Shown here: positions 43,224 to 51,638 of the stretch, piece by piece
How the letters are laid out: every line of letters starts with the position of its first letter
How positions within the stretch are numbered: the first letter of the stretch is position 1
NCBI RefSeq assembly: GCF_011927695.1
Contig: NZ_JAATJE010000001.1
Coordinates: forward strand, 1,054,001-1,118,000
DNA: 64,000 nucleotides
Source: Sphingomonas jejuensis
Lineage (GTDB): Bacteria > Pseudomonadota > Alphaproteobacteria > Sphingomonadales > Sphingomonadaceae
Reading direction: 5' to 3'
Position numbers and translations under genes: made by a program
The notes under the pieces: model-generated
Database searches by the model: none
The model's input: the letters and a program-made list of their open reading frames with translations, nothing else
What the model was told of the DNA's origin: nothing

Positions 43224-44872
43224 GAGGCCGCCTTTCGTTCCTGCGGGTGATAGTGGTCGATGAGTTCGGCGTCCGGGAAGGCGGCAAGTGCCGCCCGCAC
43301 GATGGGCGTGTCGAGCACGTCCTGTCGCGCCGCGCGCTCACGCTCAAGATCCTGCTCGCGCAGCGAGGGCGCGCCGGGCTGATCCGACAAGGTGATCGAC
43401 CAGGCCGTGGCGGTGATCGCCTTGAGCGCGGCGGCGAGGTCGCGCACGAAGCTGTCGCTGTCGGGGCGGTGCATGGCGAGCGACAGGGCCGGCGGCGCAT
43501 AGCCGACGAGCCGCGCGTCATCGTGGAGCCGCTGGGCGAGGCCGTGTCGCCCCCCGCGTTCAAGAAGGGCGACGAGCGCGGGAAAGTCGCCCGGCAAGGT
43601 CGGGGCGGCGGCGACCGGTTCGGCCGGCCGCGGATCGGCCTGTGCCGGCGGCGCGCCGGCCGCGGGAAGCGCCGGCATGTCGCCCGCCATGATCCGCTTC
43701 ATGAGCTCGCCGGGATCGGGAAGCTCGGCCGCATGGATGACGCGCAGCAGGGCCATTTCCGCGGCCTGGAAGGGAACGGGGGCGCGCTGCACCTCCTCAT
43801 GCCCCTTCAGCAGCAGCTGCCAGAGCCGGTGGAGGCGGGCATGGCCGAGCTGTTGCGCCCACCCGTCGACGGCGGCGCGCTCGTCGGCGACGGCCGCCGG
43901 ATCGGCGCCGCCATGCTTTGCGAGCGTGATCGCATGCACGGTTTCCATCAGCGCGCGCAGGATGCCCTGCGGGTCGGCGCCATAGTCATGCTGCTCCGCC
44001 AGCAGGGCGAGCGCGGCCTGCGCTTCCCCGCCGAGGATCGCGGACAGCAGCCGGCGGACCATGCCGCGATCGGCCAGGCCCAGCATGCGCCGGACGGCCT
44101 CGGCACGCACCCCGCCGTCGCCCTCGGCATGGGCGATCGCCTGGTCGAGCATGGACAGGCCGTCGCGCGCCGATCCTTCGGCGGCGCGCGCGATGAGCGA
44201 GAGGGCATCGCGCTCCACCGCCACGCCCTCCGCGCCGGCGACGGCGGCGAAATGCGCGACGAGAGCGTCATGGGGGATGCGCTTCAGGTCGAACCGCTGG
44301 CACCGCGACAGGACGGTGACGGGCACCTTGTTCACCTCCGTCGTGGCGAAGATGAACTTCACATGCGGAGGCGGCTCCTCCAGCGTCTTCAGCAGGCCGT
44401 TGAACGCGGCCTTCGACAGCATGTGGACCTCGTCCACGATGTAGACCTTGTAGCGCGCGGACACGGCGGCGTAGCGGACGGCCTCGATGATCTCGCGCAC
44501 GTCGTCGATGCCGGTGTTGCTGGCGGCGTCCATCTCCAGCACGTCGATGTGACGGCCTTCGGCGATCGAGCGGCACGGCTCGCAGACGCCGCATGGATCG
44601 ATGGTCGGGCCACCCTGCCCGTCCGGGCCGATGCAGTTGAGCGCCTTGGCGATGAGGCGGGCGGTGGACGTCTTGCCCACGCCGCGGACGCCCGTCATCA
44701 GGAACGCATGGGCGATGCGGTCGCGGCGGATGGCGTTGCCCAGCGTCTGCACCATGGCGTCCTGGCCGATCAGTTCGGCAAAGGTGCGCGGGCGGTACTT
44801 GCGCGCAAGCACGCGGTAGGGCGAGGACGGCGCCGGCTGCGGCGGCTCACCAAGATCGAGGGAGTCGGACAT
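43220..44872 (-). CDS. dnaX: DNA polymerase III subunit gamma/tau
   Basis: DnaX is the ATPase motor of the clamp loader. The 550-residue protein has [20 protein letters not shown], the Walker [12 protein letters not shown], a zinc-binding cluster ([10 protein letters not shown] and preceding Cys), Walker [12 protein letters not shown] and sensor 1 [12 protein letters not shown]. The C-terminal part has the tau-like region with an Ala/Pro linker ([20 protein letters not shown]). No slippery A-run for a gamma product was seen. The ATG at 44872 is chosen; the frame is open to 45028. It overlaps ybaB by four bases. Confidence 0.95.
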   Translation of the reverse strand: MSDSLDLGEPPQPAPSSPYRVLARKYRPRTFAELIGQDAMVQTLGNAIRRDRIAHAFLMTGVRGVGKTSTARLIAKALNCIGPDGQGGPTIDPCGVCEPCRSIAEGRHIDVLEMDAASNTGIDDVREIIEAVRYAAVSARYKVYIVDEVHMLSKAAFNGLLKTLEEPPPHVKFIFATTEVNKVPVTVLSRCQRFDLKRIPHDALVAHFAAVAGAEGVAVERDALSLIARAAEGSARDGLSMLDQAIAHAEGDGGVRAEAVRRMLGLADRGMVRRLLSAILGGEAQAALALLAEQHDYGADPQGILRALMETVHAITLAKHGGADPAAVADERAAVDGWAQQLGHARLHRLWQLLLKGHEEVQRAPVPFQAAEMALLRVIHAAELPDPGELMKRIMAGDMPALPAAGAPPAQADPRPAEPVAAAPTLPGDFPALVALLERGGRHGLAQRLHDDARLVGYAPPALSLAMHRPDSDSFVRDLAAALKAITATAWSITLSDQPGAPSLREQDLERERAARQDVLDTPIVRAALAAFPDAELIDHYHPQERKAAS

Positions 44873-44913
44873 CTGCGCCCCATATAGGATGGCCGCGCGA
44901 CGCTGTCGAAGCA

Positions 44914-45969
44914 TCAGGGGGCGAGCAGCCCGTCGACCCTGATGTCGTTTGCGATGAAGCCGTTCCAGCGGGTCGGGCGGTAGACGTCGATGCGGGAGCC
45001 TGCGATCGCATCGCCGCCGGTGCGCCACCGTGCCGGAGAAGGTCCGCTGAAAGCGATCGGCTGTTCGAACCAGAGCGGAACGGCGAGGAGGGCATAGCGG
45101 ACCTCCGTTCGACGCATTACGCGCACGAGCGTGTCTCCCTCCCGGCGGTAAACCTCCCGCCGCTGCTCCGGACGGAGCGGATGAAGGGAGAAGTCGATGT
45201 CAGGCGCGCCTTTCGCGCCCGCCCCGCCGCGGCGGCGATGCTGAAAGTAGCTTTGGACCATCAGCCAGTCGCTGCGCGCGTTCACGGCCGGGTCGGCATG
45301 GAAGCAGAGGCCTTCGTCGATGAACGCCGGGAGGCGATCCCACAGCCGCGGCGGCGGCAGCACATCGCCGGCCTCTTCCCGGGATGCGTAGCTGGCGGTG
45401 AGGCGGGCATTGTTGCACCGCCCGTCGAGCGGCCCGAGATAGTAACGGTGGAGCGGCGGGGCGACGGCCCAATCAGCCCCCAGCGATCCTTCCGTGTAGC
45501 TGGACGCTGTTTGCGAGAAGAGCAGTCGCTGGCAGATGTCGGAGCATCTGGGATCCTCGGAGGGCAGGTCGTTCACATAGGTGATGGAGGAACCACGCGA
45601 GATGGTTGGGACCTGACCGCCATCGTCTCCGACCATTGCGGCGACCCGCGCCCTTGTCTCGCGATTGGCGAGGACAGGCACAATGAACCCTGCCGCGATC
45701 GGCGGGACGGCAGCGGCGGCGAGGAGCAGCGCGGGACTGGTGCGGCGCAAGACCAGGCGGAACGGCACGTAGATAAGGAGAGCGAGCGTCAGGTAGACCC
45801 AGGCACCGGGCGCCTGCTGAATCAGCATGGCGAGTGGCGCGCCGACGATCGTGATGAACAGCAGGACGACAAGGACCTGCCCCCAGACGGCGATCAGGGC
45901 AGCAGCCGAACAGGCGAGCCAGACGCGCCAGAGCCAGCGGTCGAAACGCCCCAGGTGCTTGCCGATCAT
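44914..45969 (-). CDS. Membrane-anchored protein, function unknown
   Basis: The 351-residue protein begins with three or four hydrophobic segments (WRVWLACSAAALIAVWGQVL, VLLFITIVGAPLAMLI, WVYLTLALLIYVPF, LLLAAAAVPPIAAGFIV). A 230-residue hydrophilic domain follows, probably periplasmic. It contains several Cys (DPRCSDICQRLLF, GRCNNARL, EGLCFHADP), so disulfides are likely. I do not recognise the family. It lies between the SRP RNA gene and dnaX. An upstream GTG at 45990 is possible, but the ATG at 45969 is preferred. Confidence 0.75.
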   Translation of the reverse strand: MIGKHLGRFDRWLWRVWLACSAAALIAVWGQVLVVLLFITIVGAPLAMLIQQAPGAWVYLTLALLIYVPFRLVLRRTSPALLLAAAAVPPIAAGFIVPVLANRETRARVAAMVGDDGGQVPTISRGSSITYVNDLPSEDPRCSDICQRLLFSQTASSYTEGSLGADWAVAPPLHRYYLGPLDGRCNNARLTASYASREEAGDVLPPPRLWDRLPAFIDEGLCFHADPAVNARSDWLMVQSYFQHRRRGGAGAKGAPDIDFSLHPLRPEQRREVYRREGDTLVRVMRRTEVRYALLAVPLWFEQPIAFSGPSPARWRTGGDAIAGSRIDVYRPTRWNGFIANDIRVDGLLAP

Positions 45970-46085
45970 GCTGATCCCGCCGTTCGGCACAGGTCGCGGC
46001 GGAGCCGCGCCGTCGGTCCTCGCCTAATGAGGCCGGTCGCGCTTGGCAGCGTGGGACGGAGCATACGCCCTTTCGCTGCCTGCGC

Positions 46086-46180
46086 GGTGGGAGCCGGAAC
46101 GACCCGCGGCGAAATCGTTACGGCTGCTTCCTTCCGGATCTGACCGGGTTGGCGACGACCACGTCCGCCCGACTCCCGCG
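46086..46180 (-). ncRNA. ffs: Signal recognition particle RNA (4.5S-type)
   Basis: On the minus strand, about 95 bases hold the near-invariant SRP loop region: GGTCAGATCCGGAAGGAAGC at roughly 46124-46143. The ends pair as a long hairpin: bases 46169-46177 with 46089-46097 form nine pairs with one G-U. A promoter ends seven bases before the predicted 5' end. The RNA scaffolds Ffh for targeting nascent membrane and secreted proteins. Exact ends are estimated from pairing. Confidence 0.9.
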
Positions 46181-46183
46181 CCC

Positions 46184-46211
46184 GATATAGCGGCTGCGAT
46201 GCGCGCCGCAA
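46184..46211 (-). promoter_or_regulatory. Promoter of the SRP RNA gene
   Basis: TTGCGG (46206-46211) and TATATC (46184-46189) on the minus strand are 16 bases apart. The expected start about seven bases downstream coincides with the pairing 5' end of the SRP RNA. The same -35 and a near-identical -10 occur at 49090-49117. Confidence 0.7.
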
Positions 46212-46222
46212 CATTCCGTCGT

Positions 46223-46477
46223 TCAGGCGGCTGCGCTGTCCTGACCGCGATAATGGTCGACGAGGATCGCGGCGACCTCTTCCGGGACCAGGAACCAGCG
46301 GGGCCGCCCATGCATGGTCGGCGCGCCCTTGTTTCCGCTGTCTCCGTTCCAGCGAAGCCCGACGCGCTCGCGACCGAAATCCCGAAGCCGAGCCACGGAG
46401 AAGCCGTTGACGCCGGTGTCGCGCAGCACCTCGATCACGTCGACGTTGCTGCCGGTAACCTCGCCCGGATTGACCAT
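46223..46477 (-). CDS. Small protein of unknown function
   Basis: The 84-residue protein reads MVNPGEVTGSNVDVIEVLRD, then GVNGFSVARLRDFGRERVGL, and ends with PRWFLVPEEVAAILVDHYRG. It has no signal peptide or membrane segment. A helix-turn-helix is conceivable but not convincing. GGAGG lies about 15 bases upstream of the ATG at 46477. The frame is open to 46531 but begins poorly. It lies between ffs and the ferredoxin gene, same strand. Confidence 0.6.
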   Translation of the reverse strand: MVNPGEVTGSNVDVIEVLRDTGVNGFSVARLRDFGRERVGLRWNGDSGNKGAPTMHGRPRWFLVPEEVAAILVDHYRGQDSAAA

Positions 46478-46539
46478 GATGCCCGCTTCCTCCCTGTGGC
46501 TTGCCGCCCGCTTCTGCCACGAAAATAGCAAACGGCAGG

Positions 46540-46869
46540 TTACCGCCGACGGGTGTCACGAGCCTCGGCAGGGATGCTCACGGCGAGCCCGGACAGGCTT
46601 TCATCAAGGATGATCTGGCACGCCAGCCGGCTGGTGCGGGTCGCGCCCGCGGCGAGATCGAGCATGTCCTCCTCCATATCCGATGCCAACGGCAGGCGGT
46701 CGAAATCGGCAGGATCGACGATCACGTGACAGGTCGAGCAGGCCATCGCGCCCTCGCACGTCCCTTCCAGTGGCTGGTCGGCGGCCTGAGCGACATCGAG
46801 CAGCCGGTCGCCCGGCGCGGCATCAACCGTGATCGTGCCGCGCGCTCCCGTGAAGCGGACAGGGATCAT
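46540..46869 (-). CDS. [2Fe-2S] ferredoxin, adrenodoxin type
   Basis: The 109-residue electron carrier has the plant/adrenodoxin-type cluster ligands in GTCEGAMACSTCHVIV (C-x5-C-x2-C) and the fourth Cys in SRLACQIIL. The acidic MEEDMLDLAAGATRTSR is also typical. Such ferredoxins supply electrons to iron-sulfur assembly or to cytochrome P450s. It overlaps the cysteine desulfurase stop by four bases, so iron-sulfur cluster work is the likely role. The C-terminal RRR tail is short. Confidence 0.93.
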   Translation of the reverse strand: MIPVRFTGARGTITVDAAPGDRLLDVAQAADQPLEGTCEGAMACSTCHVIVDPADFDRLPLASDMEEDMLDLAAGATRTSRLACQIILDESLSGLAVSIPAEARDTRRR

Positions 46870-47999
46870 GCGGCGAGCCCCTGGGCGCGAGCCGCATCCC
46901 GGATGCGTGACACGGCGCTGTCGACCTCATCAACGGTGGTGCCAGGGCCGAAGCCGAGCCGGATGCTCGCGCGCGCCTCCGCATCGGAAAGGCCGATGGC
47001 GCGCAGCACGTGGCTGGGGCGGCCGGAGCCGCTGGCACAAGCGGAGCCCACGGAGAAGGCGAGGTCGCGCAATCCGGAAACGAGCGCGGCAGCGTCGAGG
47101 CCGGGAAGACGCAGGTTGAGGTTGCCGGGCCAGCGATCTGCGCCGGCCGGCGGGCCGTTAAGGATCCACTCCGCACCGAAGGCGGGGCGCGCATGGTCAT
47201 GGAGGGCAGCAAGATGCGCCCGGGTCGCAGCCGCATGATCGGCCGAGAAGCGTGCCGCCGCGCCGAAACCGGCCGCCAGTGCGGGCGAGACCGTGCCCGA
47301 TCGGAGGCCCGCTTCCTGCCCGCCACCGTGCAGCAGCGGTTCTGGTTCGATGCCGGCCCGCATCCAGAGCGCACCGATGCCCTTGGGCCCACCGACCTTG
47401 TGCGCCGACATCGCCACCAGGTCGCAGGCGGCGAGCGGGATCGGCAGCTTGGTGAAGCCCTGCACCGCATCGCAGACCATCACCGCCCCCGCTGCGCGCG
47501 CGAGGTGGCCGATGGCGTCGACCGGACCGACCGTTCCGATCTCGTTGTTGACGTGCATGAGGGCGACGATGGCGGTGGAATCTTCGATCACCTCGGCAGC
47601 GGCCGCGACGTCGACGCGACCCAGGGGATCAACGGGGAGCATCACGAGCTCCGCCCCGCGGCGGGCGAGATGGTGGAGGCTGTCGAGCACGGCGGCATGT
47701 TCGGTGGGCGCGGTGACGATGCGGGTCCGGTTGGCCGGGCGTCGATCCCAGCTTCCCTTCAGCGCCCAGTTGAGCGCTTCGGTCGCGCCGCCGGTCAGGG
47801 CGAGCCGCCCCTCCCCCGCGCCAGCGCCCAAAGCCGCCAGAAGCTGTGCGCGCGCGGCTTCGACCGCTGCGGCGGCGGCGCGACCGGCCCGGTGGGCGCT
47901 GTGCGGATTGGCCGATCCCTCAGGCAGGAGCCAGGGGGCCATCGCGTCGGCGGCAGCGGGAAGCAGCGGCGCGGTCGCCTGATGGTCGAGATAGATCAT
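46866..47999 (-). CDS. Cysteine desulfurase (IscS/NifS-like), first of a tandem pair
   Basis: The 377-residue PLP enzyme takes sulfur from cysteine for iron-sulfur clusters or tRNA thiolation. It has IYLDHQATAPLLPA, the His of TEHAAVLDSL, cofactor residues in CDAVQGFTKLP, the PLP Lys in MSAHKVGGPKGIGALW, and the active Cys in SVGSACASGSGRPSHVL. The loop is compact, as in group I enzymes. It overlaps the second desulfurase gene (upstream) and the ferredoxin gene (downstream) by four bases each, so all three are coupled. Confidence 0.93.
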   Translation of the reverse strand: MIYLDHQATAPLLPAAADAMAPWLLPEGSANPHSAHRAGRAAAAAVEAARAQLLAALGAGAGEGRLALTGGATEALNWALKGSWDRRPANRTRIVTAPTEHAAVLDSLHHLARRGAELVMLPVDPLGRVDVAAAAEVIEDSTAIVALMHVNNEIGTVGPVDAIGHLARAAGAVMVCDAVQGFTKLPIPLAACDLVAMSAHKVGGPKGIGALWMRAGIEPEPLLHGGGQEAGLRSGTVSPALAAGFGAAARFSADHAAATRAHLAALHDHARPAFGAEWILNGPPAGADRWPGNLNLRLPGLDAAALVSGLRDLAFSVGSACASGSGRPSHVLRAIGLSDAEARASIRLGFGPGTTVDEVDSAVSRIRDAARAQGLAA

Positions 48000-49069
48000 G
48001 CCGCGCGCTGGGCAGCGTCCGCGGCGATCCGGCGCCAGGCGTCCACGAACCGGTAGATGCCTGCGCGACTGGTGTCGGGCCCGATCGAGACGCGGATCAC
48101 CTCCGCCGCCTCCGCCTCGTTCCAGCCCATGGCTGCAAGCACATGGCTGGGGCGCAGGCTGCCGGAGGCGCAGGCGCTGCCGGCGGACACCGCGATGCCG
48201 GCCATGTCGAACTGGATGAGCGCCTGCGCGGATGGAACGCCGGGCATGCGGTAGCTGGCGACGCTGGGAAGGCGCGGCGTGCGCTTTGCCACCACGACGC
48301 CACCGGCCGCCTCGATCGCGCCGTCCAGATGGGCGCGAAGATCGCGGGCCCGGTCGGCCCAGGCGCGCTGCGCCTCCAGCGCGGCGGCCATCCCGATCGC
48401 GCCGGGCAGGTTCTCCGTCCCCGGTCGATAGCCGCGTTCCTGCCCACCTGTCGGCGCGAGGTCGGCGAGATCGCGGACGAGAAGCGCGCCGATGCCGGGT
48501 GGGCCGCCGAACTTGTGCGCGGACAGGGTAAGGAGGTCGGCGGGAGGGAGCGGCGCCTTGCCCGCCACCTGTGCGGCGTCGGCCAGCAGCCGACCGCCGG
48601 CGCGACGGACGACCGGAGCGAGGTCCGCCAGCGGCTGAATGACGCCGGTTTCCCCATTGGCCGCCTGGATGGCGACCAGCGGCCGGCGTGCGCCGGAAGC
48701 GCCGAGCCGACCCACCAGGGTGTCGACCGCAACCGTCCCGTCGGCGCCGACGGGGAGCAGGAAGGCGTCGCCCGCGGCCCGCAGCACCGCGTCATGCTCG
48801 ACCGCCGACACGAAGCGCGCATCGGCAGGGCCGGCCATGATCCGCGCGATCGATTCGCTGGCGCCCGAGGTGAACAGCAGCTCCCCATCCCAGCCCAAAG
48901 CGGCGCGCGCACGATCGCGCGCATCCTCAAGCGTGGCGCGGGCGGCGCGCCCTTCCTTGTGCGGCGACGACGGGTTGGCCCAGCGCGCCATCGCGTCTGT
49001 GACCGCGGCGATCGCCTGCGGCAGCATCGGCGCGGCGGCCGCATGATCCAGGTAGAGACGGGTCGTCAA
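47996..49069 (-). CDS. Cysteine desulfurase paralog, second of a tandem pair
   Basis: The 357-residue protein is clearly related to its neighbour but divergent: LYLDHAAAAPMLPQ, VEHDAVLRAAG, LADAAQVAGKAPL, LSAHKFGGPPGIGALL and VSAGSACASGSLRPSHVL. All catalytic residues remain, so both copies look active. The start is a TTG at 49069 (TTRLYLDHA), needed to include the conserved LYLDHA; no ATG is placed well. GGAG lies about ten bases upstream. It is the first gene of the three-gene unit ending in ferredoxin. Confidence 0.9.
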   Translation of the reverse strand: MTTRLYLDHAAAAPMLPQAIAAVTDAMARWANPSSPHKEGRAARATLEDARDRARAALGWDGELLFTSGASESIARIMAGPADARFVSAVEHDAVLRAAGDAFLLPVGADGTVAVDTLVGRLGASGARRPLVAIQAANGETGVIQPLADLAPVVRRAGGRLLADAAQVAGKAPLPPADLLTLSAHKFGGPPGIGALLVRDLADLAPTGGQERGYRPGTENLPGAIGMAAALEAQRAWADRARDLRAHLDGAIEAAGGVVVAKRTPRLPSVASYRMPGVPSAQALIQFDMAGIAVSAGSACASGSLRPSHVLAAMGWNEAEAAEVIRVSIGPDTSRAGIYRFVDAWRRIAADAAQRAA

Positions 49070-49089
49070 AACGTGCGGCTCCGGAACAA

Positions 49090-49117
49090 TTGCGGAGGGG
49101 GCACCCCTGTCTATATA
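49090..49117 (+). promoter_or_regulatory. Promoter candidate for the alpha/beta hydrolase gene
   Basis: TTGCGG (49090-49095) and TATATA (49112-49117) are 16 bases apart, in the intergenic region divergent from the desulfurase gene. The layout matches the SRP RNA promoter. Confidence 0.5.
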
Positions 49118-49180
49118 GGCTCCGGCCGTCGCGGGAAGCCGCACATCCCGATCCTTTTGCCCCGAGAGCGCCTCCACCCC

Positions 49181-49837
49181 ATGCCAGCCGTGATCTTCCC
49201 CGGACCCGAAGGCCGCCTCGAGGGGCGTTTCAGCCCCCCGCCCCGCCCGCGCGCGCCCGTTGCCATGATCCTGCATCCGCATCCGTCGGCAGGCGGGACC
49301 ATGAACAACGCGATCGTGCAGGCGCTCTACCAGACCTTCGTGCGGCGTGGCTTCGCGACGCTGCGCTTCAACTTTCGCGGCGTCGGCAAGAGCCAGGGGA
49401 CGTTTGACAACGGCGTCGGGGAGCTGTCGGACGCGGCGTCCGCGCTCGACTGGGTGCAGAGCTTCCACCATGAGGCGCAGACCACCTGGGTGGCCGGCGT
49501 CTCGTTCGGCGCGTGGATCGGCATGCAGCTTCTGATGCGCCGGCCGGAGATCCGCGGGTTCATCTCGATCGCGCCGCCGGCGAACATGTACGACTTCACC
49601 TTCCTGGCGCCGTGCCCGTCATCGGGCATCATCATCCAGGGCGAGGCGGACGAGGTGGCGACACCGGCCGCGACCCAGAAGCTGGTCGACAAGCTGAGGA
49701 CGCAGCGGCACATCACCATCCATCACGACACCATTCCGAAGGCGAACCACTTCTTCGAGCATGAGATGCCGCAGCTGATGGGATCGGTGGACCGTTACCT
49801 GGACATGCGCCTGGATCCAAAATCCACGATCAAGTGA
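49181..49837 (+). CDS. Alpha/beta hydrolase of unknown substrate
   Basis: The 218-residue protein has the compact serine hydrolase layout seen next to iron-sulfur genes in alphaproteobacteria. Motifs are LHPHPSAGGTMNNAIVQAL, LRFNFRGVGKSQGTFD, the nucleophile in VAGVSFGAWIGMQ, Asp near GEADEVATPAAT, and His in ANHFFEHE. The early GPEGRLEGRF is typical. The ATG at 49181 is chosen; the frame is open far upstream, antisense to the desulfurases. A promoter lies 63 bases before the ATG. Confidence 0.9.
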   Translation: MPAVIFPGPEGRLEGRFSPPPRPRAPVAMILHPHPSAGGTMNNAIVQALYQTFVRRGFATLRFNFRGVGKSQGTFDNGVGELSDAASALDWVQSFHHEAQTTWVAGVSFGAWIGMQLLMRRPEIRGFISIAPPANMYDFTFLAPCPSSGIIIQGEADEVATPAATQKLVDKLRTQRHITIHHDTIPKANHFFEHEMPQLMGSVDRYLDMRLDPKSTIK

Positions 49838-49849
49838 GCCTGCCCGCCC

Positions 49850-49870
49850 GGCCGCGTCAATTAAGCGGCC
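49850..49870. terminator. Possible bidirectional terminator between converging genes
   Basis: GGCCGC (49850-49855) and GCGGCC (49865-49870) form a six-pair stem with a nine-base loop. It covers the stop codon of the minus-strand gene and follows the hydrolase stop. It is short and lacks a T-tract. Confidence 0.35.
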
Positions 49871-50315
49871 GCACACGGATTGCGCGCTGCCCGTCGATAT
49901 TGGCGAAATAGCTGCCCATCGCCGCAGGACGGACAGCGACCGTTTGGCCGGCACGCGGTTCGCGCCGCACGGTTTCGGAATCCGCCTGAACCCATTGCGT
50001 GCCGTCCTCCAGGCGCAGGACCCAGCGGCCGTTCGGCTGTTGGCGCGCGCCGGCGATTACGCCTTCGAACGGCTCAAACCGGCGGCGTTCGGTTTCGACA
50101 GCGCGGGCGCCGCGCTCCGCCGTGTCGCGGTCGAGCACAACGATCTCGCGCGACTGCTGGGCGGCATCCACGGTCGCCGCCTCGCGGTCGAAACAGGCGA
50201 GCCGCGCGGCGCCGTCCTGCAGCCGGCGGCAGTCGAGCATCCGCTGCAGCACCGGAGCGGCGGGCGCGGGCGCGGCCTGCGACATCACGAGAGCGACCAA
50301 CACCGAGACCGACAT
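49857..50315 (-). CDS. Exported protein of unknown function
   Basis: The 152-residue protein begins with a signal peptide (MSVSVLVALVMSQAAPAPAA). The mature part carries a Cys pair (MLDCRRLQDGAARLACFDRE) that may form a disulfide. It ends with a beta-rich region (GRWVLRLEDGTQWVQADSET). Proteins like this are frequent in sphingomonads and lack a known role. AAGGGG precedes the ATG at 50315; a GTG at 50321 is the alternative. It converges with the hydrolase gene. Confidence 0.75.
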   Translation of the reverse strand: MSVSVLVALVMSQAAPAPAAPVLQRMLDCRRLQDGAARLACFDREAATVDAAQQSREIVVLDRDTAERGARAVETERRRFEPFEGVIAGARQQPNGRWVLRLEDGTQWVQADSETVRREPRAGQTVAVRPAAMGSYFANIDGQRAIRVRPLN

Positions 50316-50383
50316 ACCCACCCCTTCGTTCCTTCAATCGACCCGGCTTTTGTGACAAGCGCAGGCGGGCGGAGCAATCCCGA

Positions 50384-50548
50384 TCAGACGGTCAGGATGA
50401 GGACGTTGCCGAGCAGCACCAGCGCCGCGATCGCCATCAGCAGGCCCTTGCGCCGGTCGCCGCGACGCCAGATCGCGACCGCGCCCGCGACGAGGCCGCC
50501 CACCGCGAGCATGGCGATGCTGAGGAGGAGATTGGACAGCCCGCTCAT
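50384..50548 (-). CDS. 54-residue membrane protein in the dehydratase operon
   Basis: This small product reads MSGLSNLLLSIAMLAVGGLV, then AGAVAIWRRGDRRKGLLMAI and AALVLLGNVLILTV, so it has two membrane helices with a basic loop between. Its ATG at 50548 overlaps the dehydratase stop by four bases, which strongly supports it as a real, coupled gene. The role is unknown; an inner-membrane accessory is possible. Confidence 0.65.
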   Translation of the reverse strand: MSGLSNLLLSIAMLAVGGLVAGAVAIWRRGDRRKGLLMAIAALVLLGNVLILTV

Positions 50549-51510
50549 CGTGCGATCACCCGCGCGAAGGCTGCCGGATCGACATTGCCGCCCGACAGGG
50601 TGACGAGCGTGCGCGCGGTTGCCGCGACGCGTCCCGCCAGGACGGCGGCGAGCGCCACGGCGCCGCCGGGCTCCACCACGAGATTGAGGGCGGAGAAGGC
50701 GAGACGCTGGGCAGCACGCACCTCCTCTTCCGACACCGCGACGCCGCGGGCACCGCGGGCGTGGAGCACGCCGAAGGTGAGCGGGGACACGCGGGTCGTC
50801 TGGAGCGCGTCGCATGCGGTCGGTGGCGGATTGGGCCCGACCGCCAGGATCTCGCCCGCGGCGAGCGACCGGGCCATGTCGTCCCAGCCTTCGGGCTCCA
50901 CCACCACGATCTCCGTTTCCGGCAGCGCGAGGGCGATGCCCGCAGCGAGCCCACCGCCGCCGCAGCAGATGATCGCGCGGTCGGGCGGGCCGCCCGCCCA
51001 AGCGTCCATCTGCGTCGCCGCCTCCAGACCGGCCGTCCCCTGCCCCTCGATGATCCAGGCATCGTCAAAGGAGGGAACGAGGGTGGCGCCGCGCGCGGCG
51101 GCGAACGCGGCGGCGATGGCTTCACGGCTCTCGGTCGCCCGGTCGTAGCCGACGATCTCGGCACCAAGGGCGAGCGTGGCCGCGCGCTTAGCCGCAGGCG
51201 CATCGGTCGGCATGACGATGGTGGCGTCGATGCCGAGCCGGCGGGCCGCCCAAGCGACGCCCTGCGCATGATTGCCGGACGAGAAGGCGACGACTCCGCG
51301 GGCGCGTTCATCGTCCGACAGGTCGGTCAGCCGGTGCCACGCCCCGCGCAGCTTGAACGCGCCGACCGGCTGGAGCGATTCGGCCTTGCACCAGAGCGGC
51401 GCCGGGCCCCCGATGTCGAGTGGCAGGAGCGGTGTCGGCACGACGACCTTTTCCAGCTTCTGCAATGCTTTAGCTATGTTTTTGGGCTCAGGCTGTCTCA
51501 AAACTGTCAC
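50545..51510 (-). CDS. Threonine/serine dehydratase, PLP-dependent
   Basis: The 321-residue enzyme deaminates threonine or serine to the keto acid. The PLP lysine is in LQPVGAFKLRGAW, followed by FSSGNHAQGVAWAARRLG and the cofactor-phosphate loop ICCGGGGLAAGIAL. There is no C-terminal ACT domain, so it is the catabolic or short type rather than IlvA. The start is the GTG at 51510, with AAGGA six bases upstream. That ribosome site lies inside the start of the structured leader on the other strand. Confidence 0.9.
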   Translation of the reverse strand: MTVLRQPEPKNIAKALQKLEKVVVPTPLLPLDIGGPAPLWCKAESLQPVGAFKLRGAWHRLTDLSDDERARGVVAFSSGNHAQGVAWAARRLGIDATIVMPTDAPAAKRAATLALGAEIVGYDRATESREAIAAAFAAARGATLVPSFDDAWIIEGQGTAGLEAATQMDAWAGGPPDRAIICCGGGGLAAGIALALPETEIVVVEPEGWDDMARSLAAGEILAVGPNPPPTACDALQTTRVSPLTFGVLHARGARGVAVSEEEVRAAQRLAFSALNLVVEPGGAVALAAVLAGRVAATARTLVTLSGGNVDPAAFARVIAR

Positions 51511-51514
51511 TTTT

Positions 51515-51638
51515 CATCCTTGCGGCGCGGAGCGGTCTTTACAGGGGGGACACCCCCCCATATATCGCGCCTCCGCTGCCCCATGGGACTTCCACCGCAA
51601 GGCAGCTTTTTCGAACTGCCCACTGGAGGTCCCTTGAG
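51515..51638 (+). ncRNA. Structured 5' leader of the ornithine decarboxylase gene (speF-like)
   Basis: Several perfect stems are visible: 51518-51525 (CCTTGCGG) with 51595-51602; 51527-51532 with 51571-51576; 51544-51549 (six G) with a run of C ending at 51559; and 51601-51605 with 51616-51620. Most striking, 51585-51594 pairs with 51624-51633 (one G-U), burying the GGAGG ribosome site at 51625-51629. The layout fits the speF motif known upstream of alphaproteobacterial ornithine decarboxylase genes. Two folds compete, so the leader may switch translation with polyamine level. The ligand is inferred only. Confidence 0.75.

Noticed and set aside
43220-44872. Programmed frameshift in dnaX
   Set aside because: No slippery A-run of the E. 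coli type was seen; the frame reads through to a normal tau-like end.
43247-44887. 546-codon plus-strand open frame
   Set aside because: Antisense to dnaX and without motifs.
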